Source: Rugosimonospora sp036494675 (lineage in GTDB: Bacteria; Actinomycetota; Actinomycetes; Mycobacteriales; Micromonosporaceae). From it: a stretch of DNA of 37,750 nt. How positions within the stretch are numbered: position 1 is the first letter of the stretch; each line of letters begins with the position of its first letter. The stretch spans positions 1 through 37,750 of the forward strand of contig DASXOA010000358.1 in assembly GCA_036494675.1 (NCBI GenBank), read 5' to 3'. Both the position numbers and the translations under genes were made by a program. This document shows positions 22,309-29,196 of the stretch, piece after piece. Below the pieces are notes generated by a model. It was not told where the DNA came from, did not search any database, and was given only the letters and a program-made list of their open reading frames with translations.

Positions 22309-22520
22309 CCGACGACCGCGATCAGGTCGCCCTCCTGGACGACATCGCCCTCGTTCACGGCGATCTGCTGGACTGTGCCGTCGGACTCCGCGATCACCGG
22401 AATCTCCATCTTCATAGACTCGAGGATGACCAGCGTGTCGCCCTCGGCCACCTCGTCTCCGGCGGACGCGACCACCTTCCAGACGTTGGCCACCATCTCG
22501 GCACGGATTTCCTCAGCCAT
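22305..22520 (-). CDS. Biotin/lipoyl attachment carrier protein (biotinylated BCCP-like)
   Basis: A 71-residue single-domain carrier protein. It has VVASAGDEVAEGDTLVILES followed by MKM, the biotinyl lysine motif E-S-M-K-M, then EIPVIAESDGTVQQIAVNEG. It is the size and type of M. tuberculosis Rv3221c (TB7.3), which lies between pdtaS and rshA there. Likely role: a free biotin carboxyl carrier for an acyl-CoA carboxylase, although the carboxylase subunits are not here. GAGAGGGG precedes the ATG at 22520. The acetyltransferase is coupled downstream. The single lysine is where biotin would be attached by BirA. Confidence 0.9.
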   Translation of the reverse strand: MAEEIRAEMVANVWKVVASAGDEVAEGDTLVILESMKMEIPVIAESDGTVQQIAVNEGDVVQEGDLIAVVG

Positions 22521-22855
22521 CGCCAGCCCCTCTCGCGAACCCTCGTCTTCGCCGATTCTCACCCAGACCACCCGCGCGTCGCGGCCCCAATCCCACTGCC
22601 GACGCGCAGCCGAGTGGTATCCAACCACGGTCGGTCAAACCTGGGACCGCAGCCCCGCGGCCGGATGTGCCGCCGGCCGGAGCCATATCGGTCGGATGTG
22701 CACCAGCCCGGCGGGTCCCGGCTCAACCGGCCCGACCGCCCGAACGGGCCTCCGGCGGGCCTCGTCGGGGCTCGGAAGGCCCTCGCCGCCCGGCATCACG
22801 GGCCGACCTTCTACGATTCACGGGATCGTGTCGCGCTATTTGCCAGGAGGTCCTC

Positions 22856-22930
22856 ATGGCCAAGAAGTCCCGCAAGAAGAAGGCCCGGAAGAAGAGCGCC
22901 GCCAACCACGGCAAGCGCCCCAACTCCTGA
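22856..22930 (+). CDS. bL37-like small ribosomal protein, 24 residues
   Basis: A 24-codon gene, too short for most gene finders. It starts MAKKSRKKKARKK and ends SAANHGKRPNS. The same kind of peptide (very basic start, ANHGKRPN ending) is the actinobacterial large-subunit protein bL37, seen in mycobacterial ribosome structures. AGGAGG at 22845-22850, 5 nt before the ATG, is an excellent ribosome site. A stem-loop terminator follows 18 nt after the stop. It is divergent from the biotinyl carrier gene and convergent with rsrA, the position I recall for bL37 in M. smegmatis. It probably binds a 23S rRNA helix as an unstructured basic peptide. Confidence 0.8.
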   Translation: MAKKSRKKKARKKSAANHGKRPNS

Positions 22931-22948
22931 CCAAGGTCGCGGCGTTCT

Positions 22949-22977
22949 CGACCCGGGCGGTCACCCGCCCAGGGTCG
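22949..22977. terminator. Stem-loop between bL37-like gene and rsrA
   Basis: CGACCCGGGCGG pairs with CCGCCC and GGGTCG (one bulged A) around TCAC. It ends the bL37-like transcript on the plus strand and lies 46 nt past the rsrA stop on the minus strand, so it may serve both. Confidence 0.75.
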
Positions 22978-23022
22978 ACACCGCTGCCTCACCGGTCAGC
23001 CGGCGGGCCACCAGCCCGCGGA

Positions 23023-23295
23023 CTATGTCTCGCGGCCCTCGAAGACCACGATCTCGGAGAGCTTGACGCGCAGCCGCTCGCGCAGCGACGGCGGCGCGGT
23101 CTCGGCACCGCAGCAGCGTGCGACCAGCGCCTTGACCTCCTGCTCGATGCCGTACTCGCGCAGGCACGGCGAGCACTCGTCGAGGTGGGTGCTGATCACG
23201 CTGCGGCGTGACTCGTCGCACTCCAGGTCGAGATACAGGTAGACCTCCGCCAATACATCACGGCAGTCGGTCTCGTGCGGTTTACCACAGCTCAT
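23023..23295 (-). CDS. rsrA: Thiol-disulfide-sensing anti-sigma factor RsrA/RshA
   Basis: A 90-residue zinc-binding anti-sigma factor that holds SigR inactive until oxidised. The cysteine layout matches Streptomyces RsrA residue for residue. SCGKPHETDCRDVL carries C3 and C11, STHLDECSPCL holds H37, C41 and C44 (the HxxxCxxC zinc motif), and ARCCGAE has C61 and C62. In RsrA, oxidation forms a disulfide between C11 and one of the zinc ligands and releases zinc. An extra C26 is present. The gene starts 3 bp after the sigR stop, so the pair is coupled. The partner system is mycothiol/thioredoxin. Confidence 0.95.
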   Translation of the reverse strand: MSCGKPHETDCRDVLAEVYLYLDLECDESRRSVISTHLDECSPCLREYGIEQEVKALVARCCGAETAPPSLRERLRVKLSEIVVFEGRET

Positions 23296-23298
23296 GGA

Positions 23299-24087
23299 TC
23301 ACACCTCCCGCCCGACCGGAGCGCCCTCGGGCACCTCCGAAGTACCGCCCCGGGCGAACCCGCGGTCGGCCGCGTAACCCTCCAGCAGCCGGCGGAGATT
23401 ACGCCGCCCGCGGTGCAGTCGCGACATCACGGTACCGATGGGGGTGTTCATGATGTCGGCGATCTCTTTGTACGAAAAGCCCTCGACGTCGGCCAGGTAC
23501 ACCGCGAGCCGGAAGTCCTCGGGCAGCGACTGGAGCGCGTCCTTGACATCCGAGTCGGGCAGCCGGTCCAGCGCCTCGGTCTCGGCCGAACGGAGCCCCG
23601 ACGACGTGTGCGACTCCGCCGAGGCGAGCTGCCAGTCGGTGATCTCCTCGGTCGGCGCCTGCAGCGGCTGGCGCTGCCGTTTGCGGTACGAGTTGATGTA
23701 CGTGTTCGTGAGGATCCGGTACAGCCAGGCCTTGAGGTTCGTGCCTTCCTCAAACTGGTGGAAGGCGGCATAAGCCTTCAGGAAGGTCTCCTGCACCAGG
23801 TCCTCTGCGTCGGCCGGATTCCTGGTCATCCTCAGCCCAGCCGCGTAGAGCTGGTCGACGAAGGGCAACGCGTCCCGTTCAAAACGGACACGCCGTTCAT
23901 CCGTCCGCTCAGCCTGTGCCAACCGCTCCGCCCCCCTTGCCCGTCCCGCCGAGGATACGCCGAGCGCCGTGGCCAAGGATCCTGGGCCGGTGCTCTGGTC
24001 CCTGTCCGCGGGCCACTCCGGGGCGTACAACAGCCGGCGTACGAGCCGAGCCTGGTCCACCTCTTCCAGGCTGCTGTTCGTGCTCAC
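23299..24087 (-). CDS. sigR: ECF sigma factor SigR/SigH (thiol-stress)
   Basis: Alternative sigma factor for disulfide/oxidative stress, controlled by RsrA. From RFERDALPFVDQLYAAGLRM, region 2 continues with NPADAEDLVQETFLKAYAAF and LKAWLYRILTNTYINSYRKR. Region 4 has YKEIADIMNTPIGTVMSRLH. The match with mycobacterial SigH and streptomycete SigR is close. Starting at GTG 24087 gives 262 residues with a 55-residue extension. An in-frame TTG at 23922, preceded by AAGGGGGG, gives 207 residues, the usual length. Streptomyces makes both an ordinary SigR and an unstable long form with such an extension. The SigR-type promoter at 24135-24161 drives the long form. Operon with rsrA. Confidence 0.93.
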   Translation of the reverse strand: MSTNSSLEEVDQARLVRRLLYAPEWPADRDQSTGPGSLATALGVSSAGRARGAERLAQAERTDERRVRFERDALPFVDQLYAAGLRMTRNPADAEDLVQETFLKAYAAFHQFEEGTNLKAWLYRILTNTYINSYRKRQRQPLQAPTEEITDWQLASAESHTSSGLRSAETEALDRLPDSDVKDALQSLPEDFRLAVYLADVEGFSYKEIADIMNTPIGTVMSRLHRGRRNLRRLLEGYAADRGFARGGTSEVPEGAPVGREV

Positions 24088-24134
24088 GGTTCCCCTTCCC
24101 GGACGTGCAGCTGCCACACGTCTCCGGGGTATGC

Positions 24135-24161
24135 AACACGCGAGGGCCGGGTCCGCATTCC
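24135..24161 (-). promoter_or_regulatory. SigR-type autoregulatory promoter of sigR
   Basis: On the minus strand, GGAAT (24161-24157), 19 bp, then GTT (24137-24135): the SigR/SigH consensus GGAAT-N18/19-GTT. It predicts a transcription start about 40 nt before the GTG at 24087 and positive feedback under thiol stress. Confidence 0.8.
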
Positions 24162-24229
24162 GGCATACGGCCCGCCCGGGGCCACCGTGACCGGGACCTC
24201 GCGGACGAAACGCCTCGGGCCACCGCCGA

Positions 24230-24283
24230 CCGTCCGGGACCGCTCCACCGTCCGGGACCGCTCCACCGTCCGGTACCGCTGAC
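24230..24283. repeat. 18-bp tandem repeat upstream of sigR
   Basis: Three units of CCGTCCGGGACCGCTCCA (24230-24247, 24248-24265, 24266-24283; the third diverges at three positions) lie between the terminator and the SigR promoter. They are non-coding. They could bind a regulator or be a slippage product. Confidence 0.7.
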
Positions 24284-24318
24284 CTTCCCGGTCCCGTGCT
24301 GGACCGGGACCGGGAAGG
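24283..24318 (-). terminator. Terminator of the whiB-hydrolase operon
   Basis: CCTTCCCGGTCCCG and CGGGACCGGGAAGG form a perfect 14-bp stem with an 8-nt loop, 83 nt after the hydrolase stop on the minus strand. It separates that operon from sigR. Confidence 0.8.
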
Positions 24319-24331
24319 GCCTGGGAGAATT

Positions 24332-24350
24332 GTGAACCGCTGAGGTTCAC
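24332..24350. promoter_or_regulatory. 19-bp palindrome between hydrolase gene and sigR
   Basis: GTGAACC-GCTGA-GGTTCAC has perfect 7-bp arms. It may be an operator for upstream sigR transcription or a first hairpin of the hydrolase terminator. Confidence 0.4.
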
Positions 24351-24400
24351 GGACTTGCGGTGAGCCCACAGGTACCCGGGTTCGACGTACCCAACGACGA

Positions 24401-25012
24401 TCACGCCCAGCCGTGACGGACCAACCAGGCCACCACGGCGTCGCCCACGGCGGCCGGATCGCGGCGCAGATCGTGGCGCTCGCCGGGGCGCAGGCAGACC
24501 TCGACGAGCGGGCCGGCGTCCGGTACCCCGAACGGATCGCGGTCCCCGTTGACGACCAGCGTCGGCAGCCCGGTGGCCAGTTCCTCGGCTCGGGACCGGT
24601 CGGGCCGCCCGGGCGGGTGCAGCGGGAAGGCCAGCGCGACGACACCCGATGCGCCGACCGCTCCGGCGGTACGGCAGGCGACCCGCGCACCGCTGGACCG
24701 GCCGCCGACGATCACCGGTACGTCGTCGGGCGGGTACGGCGAAGCTCCCGACCGCAGGGCGTCGAGTACCGACGTCCACGCGGCATCGAGCTGCCGCGCC
24801 GGAGCCGGCGCACGGCGCCCGGCGACCCGGTAGGGCTGGAGCACCCGCGCCACCGCCACGGACGCGGCGACGGCCGCGTCGCGCACCGCGAGCAGATCCG
24901 GTGCGTCGACGCCGCCGCCCGCGCCGTGTCCGAGGACGAGCAGGCTGGCGGGCCGGTCCGGGCGGTCCAATTCAACCTGCGCGTCGCCGTGCGGTGTCGG
25001 CACGCTGATCAC
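24401..25012 (-). CDS. Alpha/beta-hydrolase, KANL3/Tex30-like dienelactone-hydrolase fold
   Basis: A 203-residue hydrolase. LLVLGHGAGGGVDAPDL forms the oxyanion loop. VIVGGRSSGARVACRTAG contains the nucleophile Ser in G-R-S-S-G. TLVVNGDRDPFG carries the acid and PGERHDL the histidine. This is the alpha/beta family hydrolase group often annotated KANL3/Tex30 or dienelactone-hydrolase-like; substrate unknown. It starts at GTG 25012, 4 nt after the stop of the WhiB gene, so the two form an operon. The terminator at 24283-24318 ends it. The neighbouring WhiB and SigR genes suggest a stress-related role, which is inference. Confidence 0.85.
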   Translation of the reverse strand: MISVPTPHGDAQVELDRPDRPASLLVLGHGAGGGVDAPDLLAVRDAAVAASVAVARVLQPYRVAGRRAPAPARQLDAAWTSVLDALRSGASPYPPDDVPVIVGGRSSGARVACRTAGAVGASGVVALAFPLHPPGRPDRSRAEELATGLPTLVVNGDRDPFGVPDAGPLVEVCLRPGERHDLRRDPAAVGDAVVAWLVRHGWA

Positions 25013-25016
25013 CCGA

Positions 25017-25556
25017 TCAGGATGCCACCCGATCCACCAGGCCGGCGTTGGCGCAACGCTCGACGCGCCGCTCGCCCAGCAACGGAAGCCGGGTGCGGTG
25101 CCCTGGTACCAGCTCCAGCACCCGTTCCAGCAGGGCCGGAACGCCCGCCTGGTCGGGTCGGCCCGGTGGACCGCCGAGCTGCGGAGCGCCGTGTTGCGCG
25201 CCACCAAGCTGTGCGGCGGCGCCCACGGGCTCCTCCATCCGCGGCTCCGTCCGCCAGGCGACCAGCATCGCCCGCCGCTCGCGCGGCGTCGTGGCGCCCC
25301 ACACGCCGTGGCAGTCCCCGACCTCCAGCGCCCAGGCCAGGCAGGCACCCTGCACGTCGCAGGTGCGACAGAGGGCGATCGCCGCATCGGCCGGCTCGCT
25401 GGGAGCAGGAAAGAACGTCTCTGGATCGACGCTCTGGCACACACCTCTCGTGCGCCAGGCATCATCCTGCTGCCGCTCGCTGAAAGCCCGAAGAAGTCTC
25501 GGGTCTCTCCGTGCGGCGGCAACCTCGTGCGGGCGTGGCATACGCGCCCGAGTCAT
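25017..25556 (-). CDS. WhiB-family regulator with long C-terminal extension
   Basis: A 179-residue WhiB protein. RTRGVCQSVDPETFFPAPSE holds C40. IALCRTCDVQGACLAWALEV holds C63, C66 and C72, so the [4Fe-4S] pattern is C-x22-C-x2-C-x5-C. HGVWGATTPRERRAMLVAWR is the turn and basic part. The first 33 residues are an extra basic lead. The last 70 residues are absent from ordinary WhiB proteins (80-120 residues). They contain a GAAAQLGGAQHGAPQLGG repeat, then VPALLERVLELVPGHRTRLP and a final C170. It is not a clear WhiB1/2/7 type and has no WhiB7-type AT-hook. The ATG at 25556 has a GGGGGAGG ribosome site. It is translated with the hydrolase gene downstream. Confidence 0.85.
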   Translation of the reverse strand: MTRARMPRPHEVAAARRDPRLLRAFSERQQDDAWRTRGVCQSVDPETFFPAPSEPADAAIALCRTCDVQGACLAWALEVGDCHGVWGATTPRERRAMLVAWRTEPRMEEPVGAAAQLGGAQHGAPQLGGPPGRPDQAGVPALLERVLELVPGHRTRLPLLGERRVERCANAGLVDRVAS

Positions 25557-25629
25557 CTACCCACCTCCCCCGTGGGTCCGGACTGTTCAGCGGCGCGCAT
25601 GGATTCGCATTCGCCGCTGCCGGCGCTGT

Positions 25630-25659
25630 GTTCTACCGCACTAAAGGCCCGCAATACAA
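25630..25659 (-). promoter_or_regulatory. Candidate promoter of the whiB-hydrolase operon
   Basis: TTGTAT (25659-25654) and TAGAAC (25635-25630) on the minus strand with an 18-bp spacer, in a relatively AT-rich stretch. The predicted leader is about 70 nt. Confidence 0.4.
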
Positions 25660-25712
25660 GTGGCCGAACGGCGGCTGTGGAAAAATGGGGAGGCCAATTG
25701 CGCCGGAATCGC

Positions 25713-26567
25713 TCAAAAGAGCGTGAGATCTGTCGGCTCCACGTCGAAAACGCGTAGCGGCGTCACAGCCACTCGGTCGGTCAGATGCGGCCCATCGTTG
25801 CGTACGTCACCGACCGCGGGGCCCACCGGCCGGATCTCCAAGGCGTCCAGAAATTCAATGGGCGGCAATGCGAGCAGCACCTCCGGACTAAACGCTTGGT
25901 ATTTATCTGATTGCGTAGAGTCGCCATTCTTGCCGGATGCGATCGGTGCGGACGCGACTGGTCCGGACGCGATCGGTGCGGACGCGATCGGTGCGGACGC
26001 GACCGGCCCGGACAACCATTGGTCCCACCGGTCCGCTGGCAACAGCAGCGGCATCCGATCGTGCACCAGAGCCAGGTCGCCGACCGAGGCCGTGGTGACG
26101 ACGCTGCACGTGAGTTCGCCGGCCGACGAGGTCGCGCAGATTCCGGCGAGGGCCAGTACGGCGCCGTCGCGCGGCGTCATGAAGTACGCCTGCTTGCCCC
26201 GGCCGTCCTCGGTACGCCGCCACTCGTACCAGCCGTCGGCCGGCACCAGGCAGCGGTGCCGGCGGAAGGCCCGCGCGAACGCGCTGCTGGTGGCCACCGT
26301 CTCGGCCCGGGCATTGATCCGCAACGCCTTCCGGCGGGCACCGGCACCCGCCCGAGGCTCGGGAGCACCGGGCGCATCCGCCCAGGCGGGCACGAGACCC
26401 CAGCGGGCGACACTCAACCGGCGTTGCTGCCCAGACCGCACGATCGGGACCGGATCGGTCGGCGCCACGTTGTAGTCCGGCGCGAGTACGCCCTCGGTCT
26501 CGTCGGCGGCGTCGAAGATCGAGGCGAGGTCCGTGGCGGTGCGAGTGGTCGCATATCGGCCGCACAT
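25713..26567 (-). CDS. SRAP-domain abasic-site processing protein (YedK/HMCES family)
   Basis: Shields abasic sites in single-stranded DNA by a covalent thiazolidine link through its N-terminal cysteine. MCGRYATTRTATDLASIFDA supplies Cys2 after removal of Met. DYNVAPTDPVPIV carries the Asn, RRHRCLVPADGWYEW the Glu, and LALVHDRMPLLLP the His of the active site. The 284-residue length exceeds the usual 220-250 because of an ASAPIASAPIASGPV repeat inserted after VHDRMP and the following WDQWLSGP. M. tuberculosis Rv3226c is the orthologue in the same position before aroA. The ATG at 26567 has a TAGGTT box 7 nt upstream, indicating a leaderless message. Confidence 0.93.
   Translation of the reverse strand: MCGRYATTRTATDLASIFDAADETEGVLAPDYNVAPTDPVPIVRSGQQRRLSVARWGLVPAWADAPGAPEPRAGAGARRKALRINARAETVATSSAFARAFRRHRCLVPADGWYEWRRTEDGRGKQAYFMTPRDGAVLALAGICATSSAGELTCSVVTTASVGDLALVHDRMPLLLPADRWDQWLSGPVASAPIASAPIASGPVASAPIASGKNGDSTQSDKYQAFSPEVLLALPPIEFLDALEIRPVGPAVGDVRNDGPHLTDRVAVTPLRVFDVEPTDLTLF
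25936..26010 (-). repeat. 15-bp tandem repeat within the SRAP gene
   Basis: Five 15-bp units of the type GACGCGATCGGTGCG (25936-26010) encode five copies of an Ala/Ile/Val-Ala-Ser-Ala/Gly/Pro pentapeptide on the minus strand. They form a loop insertion after the active-site His region. Units 3 and 4 are identical, so expansion looks recent. Confidence 0.85.
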
Positions 26568-26574
26568 GCAAACA

Positions 26575-26580
26575 AACCTA
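26575..26580 (-). promoter_or_regulatory. -10 box of the SRAP gene
   Basis: TAGGTT on the minus strand, 7 nt before the ATG at 26567. Confidence 0.55.
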
Positions 26581-26613
26581 TCGGCCCGATCCACGTTCGG
26601 ATCGGCGGGACGG

Positions 26614-26619
26614 CAGACT
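26614..26619 (+). promoter_or_regulatory. Weak -10 box of aroA
   Basis: CAGACT on the plus strand, 6 nt before the GTG at 26626. It lacks the first T of TAnnnT but is in the same leaderless position as the others. Confidence 0.3.
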
Positions 26620-26625
26620 GTACCC

Positions 26626-27951
26626 GTGGCCCAGAACTCCGCAACGTCGCCCCACCCGTCCGGCCCGAGCGCCGGCGCCCGACCCTGGGTCGCGCCGACC
26701 GCCCCGGCACCGGTACGCGCCGAGGTCCGCCTGCCCGGCTCCAAGTCGATAACCGCACGCGCCCTGGTGCTGTCCGCCATCGCGTCCGGCCCCTCCACCC
26801 TCCGGTACCCGCTGCGCGCCCGCGACACCGAGCTGATGGCCGCGGGCCTCGCCGGCATGGGTACGGGTGTGGACACCGGCTCCGACGAACTCTGGACGGT
26901 CCAGCCGGGCCCCCTGGCCGGACCGGCACACGTCGACGTCGGCCTGTCCGGCACCGTGATGCGGTTCGTGCCGCCGGTCGCCGGCCTCGCCAGCGGACCC
27001 GTCACCGTCGACGGTGACCCCCGCGCGCGGCAGCGCCCGCTCGGCCCGCTCGTCGAGGCGCTGCGCGCGATCGGGATGCGGATCGACTCGGCACCCACCG
27101 GCGGCCTGCCGTTGACCGTGCACGGCGCCGGCGGTGTGACGGGTGGCGAGGTCACCATCGACGCGTCCGCGTCCAGCCAGCTCGTGTCCGGGCTGCTGCT
27201 GGCCGCCGCCGCCTTCGACAAGGGCATCGTGGTACGCCACGTCGGGCCACCGGTACCGTCGGCACCGCACCTGCGCATGACGGCGCAGATGCTGCGGGCG
27301 GCCGGCGCCACGGTGGACGACGCGACGCACGACGTCTGGGTGGTCGAGCCGGGCGGGCTCACGGGCCGGGACTGGGACATCGAACCGGACCTGTCCGGTG
27401 CGGCCCCGTTCCTGGCCGCGGCGCTCGTCACCGGCGGCCGGATCACCGTGCCGGGCTGGCCGCACACCACGACGCAGCCCGGAGACCGGCTACGGGAACT
27501 GCTGACCGCGATGGGCGGCGAGTGCACGCTGACCGCCGACGGGCTCACCGTCGCGGGTACCGGAGCCGTTCACGGCCTCGACGCCGACCTGTCCGACGTC
27601 AGCGAGCTGACCCCGGCCATCGTCGCGCTCGCCGCGCTGGCCGACTCGCCGTCCAGGCTCACCGGCGTCGGCCACATCCGCGGCCACGAGACCGACCGGA
27701 TCGCCGCGCTGGCCCGGGAGCTGACCGCGCTCGGCGCCGACGTCACCGAGTTGGACGACGGCCTCGCGCTGCGGCCGGCCCGGCTGCAGGGCGGCACGTT
27801 CGAGACCTACGAGGACCACCGGATGGCACACGCCGCCGCTGTGGTCGGGCTGGCCGTGCCGGACGTGCGGCTGTCCGACGTCTCCTGCACGTCGAAGACG
27901 ATGCCGGAGTTCCCGGAGTTGTGGGCATCAATAGTGGAGGGCGCGCACTGA
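26626..27951 (+). CDS. aroA: 3-phosphoshikimate 1-carboxyvinyltransferase (EPSP synthase)
   Basis: Sixth step of the shikimate pathway: shikimate 3-phosphate plus PEP to EPSP. At 441 residues from GTG 26626 it matches M. tuberculosis Rv3227. RLPGSKSITARALVLSAIA is the first substrate loop, SGTVMRFVPPVAGLASGPVT the second, and DASASSQLVSGLLLAAA, DIEPDLSGAAPFLAAALV and IRGHETDRIAALARELTALG follow. The usual Asn before the loop Arg (GSKSxTNR) is Ala here, while Lys, Ser and Arg are kept. Longer in-frame starts (26533, 26566) run into the SRAP start and are less likely. rsgA overlaps the stop. Confidence 0.95.
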   Translation: MAQNSATSPHPSGPSAGARPWVAPTAPAPVRAEVRLPGSKSITARALVLSAIASGPSTLRYPLRARDTELMAAGLAGMGTGVDTGSDELWTVQPGPLAGPAHVDVGLSGTVMRFVPPVAGLASGPVTVDGDPRARQRPLGPLVEALRAIGMRIDSAPTGGLPLTVHGAGGVTGGEVTIDASASSQLVSGLLLAAAAFDKGIVVRHVGPPVPSAPHLRMTAQMLRAAGATVDDATHDVWVVEPGGLTGRDWDIEPDLSGAAPFLAAALVTGGRITVPGWPHTTTQPGDRLRELLTAMGGECTLTADGLTVAGTGAVHGLDADLSDVSELTPAIVALAALADSPSRLTGVGHIRGHETDRIAALARELTALGADVTELDDGLALRPARLQGGTFETYEDHRMAHAAAVVGLAVPDVRLSDVSCTSKTMPEFPELWASIVEGAH

Positions 27952-29120
27952 CCACCAAACGCCGCGAGTACGACGAGGACGACGTACGGGTGCGTCCCGG
28001 CCGTTCGTCACGTCCCCGTACCCGGATCCGGCCCCAGCACGAGGGGGCCGACCAGGGTTTCGTGATCGCGGTGGACCGGGGCCGGTACACCGTCGAGCTG
28101 TCCGGCCACCCGGTGACCGCGATGCGCGCCCGGGAACTGGGCCGGCGCGGTGTGGTGGTCGGCGACCGGGTGGCCCTGGTCGGCGACGTCTCGGGAGCGC
28201 CGGGCTCGCTGGCCCGCATCGTGCGCATCGAGGAACGCCGCTCGGTGCTGATGCGTACCGCCGATGACGACGACACCACGCCGGAGGGCCGGCTGGAGCG
28301 GGTCGTGGTGGCGAACGCCGACCAACTCGTCATCGTCAGCGCCCTGGCCGATCCGCCGCCGCGCACCGGCTTCATCGACCGGTGCCTGGTCGCCGCGTAC
28401 GACGCCGGGATCGATCCGCTGCTCTGCCTCACCAAGTCGGATCTGGCCGGACCGCAGGAGGTCCTGGACTACTACGCCGAGCTGGACCTGCCGTACGTGC
28501 TGTGCCGCCCGGACGGCGACCTCGACCCGTTGTGCGACCGGCTGGCCGGGCGCGTCTCGGTGATGGTCGGGCACTCCGGCGTCGGCAAGTCGACGCTCGT
28601 CAATCGACTGGTACCGGACGCCGACCGCCGGGTCGGTCTGGTCAGCGCGATCGGCAAGGGGCGCCACACGTCGACGAGTGCGGTCGCGCTGCCGTTGCCG
28701 GCCCGATCGAAGCGGGCCGGGGACGGCGGATCGAAGCGGGGCGGGGACGGCGGATCGAAGCGGGCCGGGGACGGCGGCGTGGACGGCTGGATCATCGATA
28801 CCCCGGGCATCCGGTCCTTCGGTCTGGCTCACGTGTCGGCGGAGAGCCTCCTGCACGGCTTCCCCGACCTGGTGGAGGCGTCGGTCAACTGCCCGCCGGG
28901 CTGTGACCATACCGGCAACGCCGGTCATCTGGCCGCCGCCGGTGCCGCTGGCGGTGTCGCGGGACGGGGTGCCCAGGTCGGGCGGCCGTCGCCGGCGAGC
29001 GTCTGCGGGCTGGACGCGTTGGTCGCGGCGGGCGGCGCGGATCCCCGCCGGCTGGCGTCGTACCGCCGGCTGCTCGCGTCCAAGGAGGGCGCACCGGACC
29101 CCGGGGAGGAGTTCCAGTGA
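27948..29120 (+). CDS. rsgA: Ribosome small-subunit GTPase RsgA (circularly permuted)
   Basis: GTPase that checks 30S subunit maturation. Order of motifs: OB-fold (DQGFVIAVDRGRYTVELSGH), G4 TKSDL, G1 GHSGVGKSTLVNRLV, G2 region GKGRHTSTSA, G3 DTPGIRSFG, then a zinc knuckle CPPGCDHTGN with its last Cys displaced to VCGLDAL. Against the mycobacterial protein it has a three-unit SKRAGDGG insert just before G3 and a 20-plus residue insert in the zinc knuckle. The start is unusual. CTG 27948 overlaps the aroA stop in CTGA with GGAGG 7 nt upstream and keeps the conserved YDEDDVRVRPG start. GTG 27921 is the alternative; GTG 27990 would cut into that motif. Coupled to aroA. Confidence 0.92.
   Translation: MTTKRREYDEDDVRVRPGRSSRPRTRIRPQHEGADQGFVIAVDRGRYTVELSGHPVTAMRARELGRRGVVVGDRVALVGDVSGAPGSLARIVRIEERRSVLMRTADDDDTTPEGRLERVVVANADQLVIVSALADPPPRTGFIDRCLVAAYDAGIDPLLCLTKSDLAGPQEVLDYYAELDLPYVLCRPDGDLDPLCDRLAGRVSVMVGHSGVGKSTLVNRLVPDADRRVGLVSAIGKGRHTSTSAVALPLPARSKRAGDGGSKRGGDGGSKRAGDGGVDGWIIDTPGIRSFGLAHVSAESLLHGFPDLVEASVNCPPGCDHTGNAGHLAAAGAAGGVAGRGAQVGRPSPASVCGLDALVAAGGADPRRLASYRRLLASKEGAPDPGEEFQ
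28707..28778 (+). repeat. 24-bp tandem repeat within rsgA
   Basis: Three 24-bp units (28707-28730, 28731-28754, 28755-28778), each starting TCGAAGCGGG, encode three SKR(A/G)GDGG octapeptides between the switch I region and the G3 strand. The units differ at only one or two bases. Confidence 0.9.
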
Positions 29121-29188
29121 GCGAGCGCGGCGAGCGATCCGGCTGGCTCAGAGCGATCGAGCCTCATCGGTCCGGCGAGCGCGGCGAG
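29121..29188. repeat. 14-bp direct repeat between rsgA and the NTF2-like gene
   Basis: GCGAGCGCGGCGAG occurs at 29121-29134 and 29175-29188, with two further GAGCGATC copies between, filling the 76-bp gap. Similar GCGAGCGCGGCGAGC words are common between genes in some Micromonosporaceae, as I recall. Confidence 0.55.
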
Positions 29189-29196
29189 GCGGGGCG

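Noticed and set aside
25710..25723. GCTC-AAAA-GAGC as terminator of the SRAP gene
   Set aside because: Very short stem that overlaps the stop codon itself; not convincing.
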